The notes beneath the pieces are model-generated. The model had not been told where the DNA came from. It did not search any database and was given only the letters and a program-made list of their open reading frames with translations. 11,847 bases of DNA from JALTID01 sp027004335 [NCBI: bacterium] (GTDB taxonomy: Bacteria > JALSQH01). Below are positions 6,314-11,847 of this stretch, piece after piece; positions within the stretch are counted from its first letter, which is position 1, and the number at the start of each line of letters is the position of its first letter. The DNA is taken from positions 1-11,847 of the forward strand of contig JALTID010000081.1 of assembly GCA_027004335.1 (NCBI GenBank). The letters run 5' to 3'. Both the position numbers and the translations under genes were made by a program.

Positions 6314-7898
6314 AAGAGGAAAAACATTTTCGTCAATAATTTTAATTCTGATGATCATAACTTCCTGTAAACACTCTGGGAATTTACCTTCTAATTCTTC
6401 AAATGAAAATAACTCTATATTAATTTCAAACAATGAAATTAAGCTGAATCTATTACTTACAAAAGGTTTTGAAAATAGTTATGATCTTCTTTCTCCGTTT
6501 TCCGGGATAAGGATAATTGATGAAGAGGACCAGATATACGGTTTCGCCTCAATCAAAAATGCCAAATTTACAGATTTTGATAATTCTTACGACCTTCTAA
6601 GCCACAATTTTAATTATGATATTCATAACTTTCTAACACTAAAACACTGGGAACAATATTTTAATACTGTTGGACTAAAAATAAAACAGATACAAGATTC
6701 AGCTTTTACCAGAAACGAAAGATGGGGAGAGATTATTATAGGAAAAAAATACACCATAAAATTCCCTGGAACTGTAAACATTAACACCCAACAGGTTGGA
6801 GAATATTTAGAGCAGATAATGGCCAGAACAGATAAAGCCACTTCCCTTAAAATGGGTTCCCCGGACCCTAACTGGTATAACGATACAAGCTTCATAGTTT
6901 CAATCTTTGAAACTCTTCTCTCTCCGGAAGCAGCGGGAGGTACAAACAAGATACTTACAGTTGCTCTGGTTACCCCACTATCCAGGAAGGGGAAGTTGTA
7001 TGAGGAACTTTACACTGATCTATCTTATAACACCAATGTTTGCGTGGGAAAATGTGAGGTAAAATCTATCAGTGAAACTTTTTCTCTGAAAGCTACAACC
7101 CCTGTTGAAATCCTTTTCTTCTTCAGAAACACAAGTGGGATGGCATTTGAGATAAACAATTTTTTCTCAAATATTGGAGGAGGTCTTATAAGTTTTATGA
7201 ACAACTACAATGTACCCTTTAAAATTGCTTTAACAACCATCAGTAAACCTGAAAAAATAAAAAAATGGAATAATAAGTACTGGCTGGATCAGAATGATGA
7301 GGAGCCTTCGGATTTTTTCAATATTCCTCTTACTACTTTTACGAGAAACAATTTGATTTCCCTTGGTCCTTCCGCAGTAAGTTCTGCGACAAAAGAAGGC
7401 TTATTCAACAATTCCTCTAAGAAAATCATTGTATTCTATTCAGATAGAGATGATCAGTCCCTTACATCCAACGGTGAGCCAATTTCAAAGGATAATTCAG
7501 ATCAATTCGGAGAAATTTACAAAAACCTAAATATCTTCCCTGTTGGGATTATCCCTCTCACAGGTGATTCAAGTTTTACTTGTGATGATCCTCAACTGGC
7601 TGATATCTTTTCATCTTTTCTTTATAGAGCTGATGGCCTGAAAACAAATATTTGTTCAACCCACCAGAGTTCATTTATAATTTCCCTTGTAAGAAATGGG
7701 ATGATTTTTTCCTCATCTGCAACTCTTTCATTTCCTGCTGCAACTATTACCTCAAAGTGCACTTTCAATCATGAAAATCAGTCATGGGGATTTCCAAATG
7801 GATATTACATAAGCCCATATCTGAAAAAGATTGTTATCACGCCAGTTTCCGATGGGAAAGGCAGTGTCAGTTATTCCTATTTCTCTTTACCACATTGA
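6306..7898 (+). CDS. Lipoprotein with a degenerate von Willebrand A-like domain
   Basis: This 530-residue protein begins with a typical lipoprotein signal: NKRGK, a hydrophobic stretch and the lipobox ITSC, with Cys21 to be lipidated. Residues 267-310 (VEILFFFRNTSGM...) align with the first strand and metal loop of vWA lipoproteins that read VDILWVIDNSGSM, but the DxSxS metal site is lost: Arg274 replaces Asp. A later block, IIVFYSDRDDQS (374-385), matches the SDEDDqS segment of the same class, and the Cys-containing NICST block is also family-like. Several further Cys could form disulfides. F-E/D-NSYDLLS occurs twice, 36 residues apart (55-63, 91-99). The start is TTG 6306, overlapping the end of the MEMO gene by 8 nt, with AGGGG (6295-6299) 6 nt upstream; only this start gives a complete signal peptide. 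Function is unknown; surface adhesion or protein binding is a guess. Confidence 0.75.
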   Translation: MNKRGKTFSSIILILMIITSCKHSGNLPSNSSNENNSILISNNEIKLNLLLTKGFENSYDLLSPFSGIRIIDEEDQIYGFASIKNAKFTDFDNSYDLLSHNFNYDIHNFLTLKHWEQYFNTVGLKIKQIQDSAFTRNERWGEIIIGKKYTIKFPGTVNINTQQVGEYLEQIMARTDKATSLKMGSPDPNWYNDTSFIVSIFETLLSPEAAGGTNKILTVALVTPLSRKGKLYEELYTDLSYNTNVCVGKCEVKSISETFSLKATTPVEILFFFRNTSGMAFEINNFFSNIGGGLISFMNNYNVPFKIALTTISKPEKIKKWNNKYWLDQNDEEPSDFFNIPLTTFTRNNLISLGPSAVSSATKEGLFNNSSKKIIVFYSDRDDQSLTSNGEPISKDNSDQFGEIYKNLNIFPVGIIPLTGDSSFTCDDPQLADIFSSFLYRADGLKTNICSTHQSSFIISLVRNGMIFSSSATLSFPAATITSKCTFNHENQSWGFPNGYYISPYLKKIVITPVSDGKGSVSYSYFSLPH

Positions 7899-7899
7899 A

Positions 7900-7925
7900 T
7901 ATTATTCAGCCGATAATACCTTTTT
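7900..7925 (+). terminator. Weak candidate terminator of the rightward operon
   Basis: TATTAT (7900-7905) and ATAATA (7913-7918) can form a 6-bp AU stem, followed after CC by five T (7921-7925). It lies 2 nt past the lipoprotein stop and overlaps the end of the opposing gene. The stem has no G-C pairs, so intrinsic termination would be inefficient. Confidence 0.25.
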
Positions 7926-8654
7926 AACAACTTTTTTCACAGCTTCTTCCTCTATTGGCTTTGGAATAAATTCTGAAGCTCCTAATAGAAGAGAAGTTTT
8001 TTGATCATCAATTTCATTCTTCACAGATGTTACTACTACCGGGATATCATTTAGTTTGCGATTATTCCGGAGTGAATCAAGAACTTCAAAACCATCATAT
8101 GGCTCAATAATAATATCAAGGATTATTAAATCAGGAGAAAAAGCTTTTATTTCTTCTTCAAAATTCTCAGTGCTTGCAAGAACTTTCACAATCGCCTCCT
8201 CACCAGCTAAAACTTCTCGAAATTTCTCTGCCTCCACTTTAGAGTTTTCAAAGATCAGGAACTTTTTCCCTTTTAACGCCTTTCGTGAAGTAATATACCT
8301 TGTGGATCGTCTCTTTTCAGCTTCAAGAAAATCAAGAAACTTTACAAGCTTAACAGAAAATAGGGGAAGGTTAAGAACAAAAACACAATCCTCCTGTTTT
8401 CCCTCAGGCTTTGAGTTACCTATAATAATTACTGGCACCTTTCTCACCTTGCATACAAGTTTAACATCCTCAGTTACAATAGAATCTTCCTCTAAAAAAA
8501 TAGCATACGGCTTATTATCACCGCATACCACCTCAGGCGAATAGTGTGAGATATCAATGTATTCAAAAAAATATTTACTATCTATCAAGAAATTCTCAAG
8601 TAGATATTTCAAATCTTCACTCAGCCCAATCCCTCTTACAATTTTCCCGTACAT
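7902..8654 (-). CDS. Double receiver-domain protein (degenerate REC + REC), no output domain
   Basis: This 250-residue cytoplasmic protein has two receiver-like domains. The C-terminal one (about 128-250) has phosphoacceptor Asp180 in PDLIILD, Thr209 in VVVTS and Lys232 in IPKPI, but the usual acidic pair is Glu136-Asn137. The N-terminal one (about 1-112) follows the receiver pattern of strands and helices, with YAIFLEED at the acceptor strand putting Glu55 where Asp is expected, then VPVIII and a weak LPLF block; it is probably not phosphorylated. No DNA-binding, GGDEF or kinase domain is present, so it likely works through protein contacts. It is the last gene of the leftward run, 41 nt after the FlgT-like gene and behind the adenylate cyclase, which suggests it modulates or answers that cyclase. 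The upstream ribosome site is weak (AGG in the loop of a small inverted repeat). Confidence 0.8.
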   Translation of the reverse strand: MYGKIVRGIGLSEDLKYLLENFLIDSKYFFEYIDISHYSPEVVCGDNKPYAIFLEEDSIVTEDVKLVCKVRKVPVIIIGNSKPEGKQEDCVFVLNLPLFSVKLVKFLDFLEAEKRRSTRYITSRKALKGKKFLIFENSKVEAEKFREVLAGEEAIVKVLASTENFEEEIKAFSPDLIILDIIIEPYDGFEVLDSLRNNRKLNDIPVVVTSVKNEIDDQKTSLLLGASEFIPKPIEEEAVKKVVKKVLSAE

Positions 8655-8655
8655 T

Positions 8656-8673
8656 TTACTTGCCTAGAAGTAA
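8656..8673. repeat. Small inverted repeat over the start region of the double-receiver gene
   Basis: TTACTT-GCCTAG-AAGTAA is a perfect 6-bp inverted repeat with a 6-nt loop, ending 1 nt upstream of the ATG of the leftward gene. In the mRNA the loop carries CUAGGC, which holds the only AGG resembling a ribosome binding site. The stem is AU-rich and weak, so an effect on translation is only a possibility. Confidence 0.35.
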
Positions 8674-8695
8674 GCCTGTCTTAAAAAAATTAGCA

Positions 8696-9817
8696 CTATT
8701 TTAACAGAATTTCAATCCCTGAAGAAGTAACTTCATTTATTGTTACTTTTTTTAGTCCGATCTTTAAGCCATCCAGAAGATCAGCCAATCTGTCAGAATC
8801 ACCTAAAAAGGTAACATCCAGTACCGCCACAGGGTTATCAAAACTTCTTTTAATGACTTCTTTTACGCCCTTTACCTTTCTCAATTTTTTTATCAGCGTC
8901 TTAAGTCTTCTATAATTTACTCCCCTCACTGTTAACTCAATGCTTCTTCTATTCAGAACTTGAGAATTCCACATCTTCACAATTTTCCAGAAGATTTTCT
9001 TCGCTGCATCCTTTGCACCATTTTCTATGGCTTTTCTCACAGCACCTTCTCTTACAGCATCTATTCCTCTACCCTCAACTGTGGCTACAGCGTAAATACT
9101 TCCACTGGCAGCATCTATCGCTCTGAGAGTTACAGTTGACTTGGCAGCAAAGAGGATACCTTGAACTGGAGCTGGATTACTCACTATTGCCTGTCCTGTT
9201 ATAACAACTTCTGCACCAATTCTGTATCCTAACTTGGCAGCTTCCTTCTCCATCCCCTCTGTAAGGACTCTCATCTTACTTCTTCTGATTTTTTCCTTAA
9301 TCTTTGAAGCATCAAGAACCTGAAAATACTTATCTCTGAAAAAACCTACAAGGGCATTTTCTCCCTGGGAAGATAACTGCGTTTTACCATTTCTTATTTC
9401 TTGAACAACAATAACAACTCTGGGTTTTTTCATCTCAGAGTAAATCATACGAGCATCATTTTTAAGAGATGTAGCACTTACTTTCGCTCTGATTTTCACA
9501 TAATAGCTATTTCCCTTCTTTCCCTCATCAATAATCTTGTAACTATGGACATAACCAGAAACTCTTGAAATTATCTTATCCCTTACAAGCTGGTAGTTAG
9601 AAACAACAGTTTCTGAAAGGACTTCTGAACCAACCTGATCAACAGCATTCCGCTTGGCATCAAGGAGGGCAGCAGCCTTTGCCGATTCAACATTGTTATT
9701 CGTTATCTCTGCCTGCCCCTCCGCTACAACCTCTTTTACCTCTTCATTAGACCTCAAAAATGGTACCAGCGAAAGAAATAAGATAGTAACAAAAATAAGT
9801 TTTTTCATCAGTCTCAT
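8696..9817 (-). CDS. Secreted FlgT-N/LPP20-like protein
   Basis: This 373-residue protein starts with a Sec signal peptide (KKLIFVTILFLSLVPFL, 5-21), probably cleaved near residue 23. Residues 30-114 match the N-terminal domain of flagellar assembly protein T and the related LPP20 group: VAEGQAEI, an Ala-rich helix with DAKRNAVDQVGSEV (53-66), then VRDKIISRVSGYVHSYKI (78-95) and a YYVKIRAKV strand. The middle part (about 130-280) resembles the FlgT middle or CsgG-like fold: residues near 152-170, GAEVVITGQA, and an Ala-rich helix. The C-terminal part (about 290-360) looks like a beta-alpha-beta ferredoxin-like domain. The start is fixed by GAGGGGG (9823-9829), 5 nt before the ATG; Met4 would be too far. 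It lies 13 nt after the cyclase stop. No flagellar genes are nearby, so a periplasmic partner of the cyclase is more likely than a flagellar role; this is inference. Confidence 0.7.
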   Translation of the reverse strand: MRLMKKLIFVTILFLSLVPFLRSNEEVKEVVAEGQAEITNNNVESAKAAALLDAKRNAVDQVGSEVLSETVVSNYQLVRDKIISRVSGYVHSYKIIDEGKKGNSYYVKIRAKVSATSLKNDARMIYSEMKKPRVVIVVQEIRNGKTQLSSQGENALVGFFRDKYFQVLDASKIKEKIRRSKMRVLTEGMEKEAAKLGYRIGAEVVITGQAIVSNPAPVQGILFAAKSTVTLRAIDAASGSIYAVATVEGRGIDAVREGAVRKAIENGAKDAAKKIFWKIVKMWNSQVLNRRSIELTVRGVNYRRLKTLIKKLRKVKGVKEVIKRSFDNPVAVLDVTFLGDSDRLADLLDGLKIGLKKVTINEVTSSGIEILLK

Positions 9818-9830
9818 TTTAACCCCCTCT

Positions 9831-11847
9831 TTATTTCGTTCTCATAACAAACACCCCATCCCAATCTTGTGGTGGGGGATTTTTAATAAGAGCCTCACAT
9901 CTCTCAACAAAGACCTTTGCAGGTCCATCTTCTGAATTGAGTTTTAAAACTCCAAGAAAATATTTTCTCGCTTCTTCAAATTCTTTTTTAAAGTAGAGCT
10001 GAAGCCCATGTTCAAAGAGTTTTATTTCCTTCGTTTTTTCCTCAGAAACATCCCCATCTTTCCCTACAAGTTCGTAAATCCTCACAGGCACCTTTTTCCC
10101 CTTTACGGCAGCCTTATCCAGCATTCTTGTCACAAATTTATCCTTTATTCTTTCATAAGTGTATTCACTAACAACAATCCTTGTCTTATACTGTTTGTTT
10201 ATACCTTCAAGCCTTGAAGCTAAATTTACATTATCACCCATCACAGTATAATCAAACCTAACATTAGAACCCATATTCCCAATAGTAACAACACCTGTAT
10301 TGATTCCAATTCCAATATTGATCTGCTTTTTTTCCTCCTGAGCCCATTTCTCATTAAGATTCTTGAGTTTCTCCAACATCTCAAGAGCAGTAAGAGCAGC
10401 TTTTACTGGATGTTCAGGATCATCCACAGGAGCTCCCCAGAAAGCCATTATTGCATCTCCAATATACTTATCCACCACACCCTCATATTTGAAAATAATA
10501 TTTGTCATTTCAGAAAGATACCCATTTAGAAAATTAACCAATTCCTCAGGATCCATACCCTCTGAAAGAGTTGTGAAGCTCCTGATATCTGAAAACATTA
10601 TGGTGAGATCTCTCTTTTCACCACCAAGCTTAATCAAATCAGGATTGGACAATAGTTGCTTCACAATCTGGGGAGAAACATACCTGCCAAAGGTATTCTG
10701 AACAAATTTTTTCTCCAGAGATTCAACATATCTATGGTAAACTACACCAGCGAAGAAAACAACAGACCATGAGGAAACCGGGGTAACAGTTTCAAGCCAG
10801 AATTTTTTTTCTGCAAAGAGATAATATGAAAGATACAGATAAATCCCTGCTCCTGCAAGAAAAATAAAAGAAGAAATAATAGCTCCCATGGGCACAAAAA
10901 GAAATATGAGACCTGCAAGAAGTGTAATGCCAGCAAGCAAATAATAATTGAGAGGAGACTTATTTCCTTCTGAGGTTATCCATCTTTTTATAAAACTCCC
11001 TTCAGCTATTGTTTGAATTATATTAGCATGAACCTCAACTCCGCTCATAAGCTGAGTACCCTCCAGAACTAACCTGTTTCCACCTTTAAGTGTTTCCTCT
11101 TTAATTTTTCCAGAAAAGGGAACTTTGTAATAATCATGATCAGCAGGAATAGTGGAACCAATTAAGACAATCTTATCTTTAAAAAGTGAAGGAGAAACTT
11201 TTCCTCTGAGGACTTTCCAAAAAGGTACAAATTGAAAAGTCCCCGGCGGACCTACAAAGTTAACATAGATATGATCCGGCAGGAGGAGTTTCCCGATTCT
11301 AAAGTAACCAGGTGGGATATTATTCTCAGTAGTTGATAACTCCACCGGTGGAGGAGTAACATCCGCGGGATAGAGATAATCAATATAACTTTCAAGTGCA
11401 AATGAAAAATATGGAATAGCTTTATCACCTTCCATCTCCAGTTCAAGAAGCGGAACCTTTCTCAGTGTTCCATCTTTATCAAGAGTAAAATTTATAAAAC
11501 CCTCCCCCAACTCAAGTTCCCTAAAAGGTTCAAAGGGTGGAACAGGTTTACCATTTTGTATAAATCTCGCAAGAACCACTATGCCACTCTCATCAAGAGC
11601 TTTTGCAAAATTCTCATCCTGGACCTCGTCGTTAAGCACTGGGTGAGAAAACTCAAAATCAAGAGAAATTACCTTTGCTCCCCATCTTGTAAGATTTTCT
11701 ATAACTTTTGCATAGTAGGAACGGGTAAAATCCACCCCCCTTTTTTTCAATGCTTCCTTGCTCTCTTCATCCTTTGCCACAATTATAATATCCCGTAAAT
11801 GATTACGCGGACCTCTCAAGACAAACCTGAGATCATAGCTTTTAGCC
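9831..11847 (-). CDS. CHASE2-domain class III adenylate cyclase (partial, 5' end outside window)
   Basis: The frame is open to the right edge. The TTG at 11819 is not the start: the 9 codons before it (AKSYDLRFV) join RGPR to give the typical CHASE2 opening YDLRFxLRGPR. 671 residues are visible. Numbering from codon 11819, a periplasmic CHASE2 sensor covers about 1-285, with FKDKIVLIGST (213-223) and SGVEVHANIIQT (259-270). Three membrane helices follow (about 292-309, 312-334, 343-361). The cyclase domain (about 372-590) has metal-binding Asp411 (FSDIRSF) and Asp455 (KYIGDA), purine-site Lys451 and Thr525 (FDYTVMGD), and Asn532 and Arg536 for the transition state. The Lys/Thr pair is that of CyaC-type adenylate cyclases, so the product should be cAMP. 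A TPR-like tail ends with PPPQDWDGVF, common in this family. The first membrane helix must lie outside the window. It leads an operon with the FlgT-like and double-receiver genes. Confidence 0.92.
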   Translation of the reverse strand, partial: AKSYDLRFVLRGPRNHLRDIIIVAKDEESKEALKKRGVDFTRSYYAKVIENLTRWGAKVISLDFEFSHPVLNDEVQDENFAKALDESGIVVLARFIQNGKPVPPFEPFRELELGEGFINFTLDKDGTLRKVPLLELEMEGDKAIPYFSFALESYIDYLYPADVTPPPVELSTTENNIPPGYFRIGKLLLPDHIYVNFVGPPGTFQFVPFWKVLRGKVSPSLFKDKIVLIGSTIPADHDYYKVPFSGKIKEETLKGGNRLVLEGTQLMSGVEVHANIIQTIAEGSFIKRWITSEGNKSPLNYYLLAGITLLAGLIFLFVPMGAIISSFIFLAGAGIYLYLSYYLFAEKKFWLETVTPVSSWSVVFFAGVVYHRYVESLEKKFVQNTFGRYVSPQIVKQLLSNPDLIKLGGEKRDLTIMFSDIRSFTTLSEGMDPEELVNFLNGYLSEMTNIIFKYEGVVDKYIGDAIMAFWGAPVDDPEHPVKAALTALEMLEKLKNLNEKWAQEEKKQINIGIGINTGVVTIGNMGSNVRFDYTVMGDNVNLASRLEGINKQYKTRIVVSEYTYERIKDKFVTRMLDKAAVKGKKVPVRIYELVGKDGDVSEEKTKEIKLFEHGLQLYFKKEFEEARKYFLGVLKLNSEDGPAKVFVERCEALIKNPPPQDWDGVFVMRTK

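Noticed and set aside
8056-8544. A 162-codon plus-strand open frame inside the receiver gene
   Set aside because: Low-complexity Ser/Lys-rich translation with no recognisable domain; the opposite strand encodes a clear receiver domain.
8696-9817. True flagellar FlgT
   Set aside because: Only the N-terminal domain resembles FlgT clearly, and there are no flagellar genes around it; LPP20/FlgT-N-like is the safer call.
9654-9935. A plus-strand open frame across the FlgT-like/cyclase junction
   Set aside because: Antisense to two well-supported genes, with no motif or promoter.

Overview
The window is about 11.8 kb of AT-rich bacterial DNA. It is almost fully coding, with no RNA gene, mobile element or CRISPR array seen. 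A lipoprotein with a lipobox, a secreted FlgT/LPP20-like protein and a CHASE2 adenylate cyclase point to an envelope with a periplasm. Arginine is mostly AGA/AGG and the proteins are rich in Lys, Glu and Ile, which suggests, without proving, a thermophile. I cannot name the phylum from this sequence.

Layout. Bases 1-1275 (minus strand, running off the left edge) encode an XPF/ERCC4-type nuclease, followed by a domain that looks like an inactivated nucleotidyltransferase. A 120-bp divergent intergenic region (1276-1395) holds a promoter in each direction and a perfect 7+7 palindrome at the expected transcription start of the rightward genes. Bases 1396-7898 (plus strand) are a tight five-gene run: biotin carboxylase subunit, carboxyltransferase/biotin-carrier subunit (together a two-subunit pyruvate carboxylase), a TauE/SafE permease, a MEMO/AmmB protein, and a lipoprotein with a von Willebrand A-like fold whose metal site is lost. 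Gaps are 9 nt, a 4-nt overlap, 29 nt and an 8-nt overlap. Two of the genes start at TTG inside the end of the gene before.

Bases 7902-11847 (minus strand, running off the right edge) are a second run. In transcription order it encodes a CHASE2-class III adenylate cyclase, a secreted FlgT-N-like protein and a protein with two receiver-like domains. The two runs converge with only 3 bp between their stop codons.

How they may work together. The left operon pairs ATP-dependent carboxylation (oxaloacetate supply, or carboxylation of another 2-oxoacid) with an anion exporter family protein, a MEMO protein without its usual AMMECR1 and radical SAM partners nearby, and an orphan surface lipoprotein. 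The right operon looks like an envelope-sensing cAMP module: a periplasmic sensor domain on a cyclase, a periplasmic partner candidate and a cytoplasmic phospho-signalling output or modulator. The parts least explained by known biology are the nuclease-pseudonucleotidyltransferase fusion, the MIDAS-less lipoprotein, and the cyclase/FlgT-like/double-receiver set.
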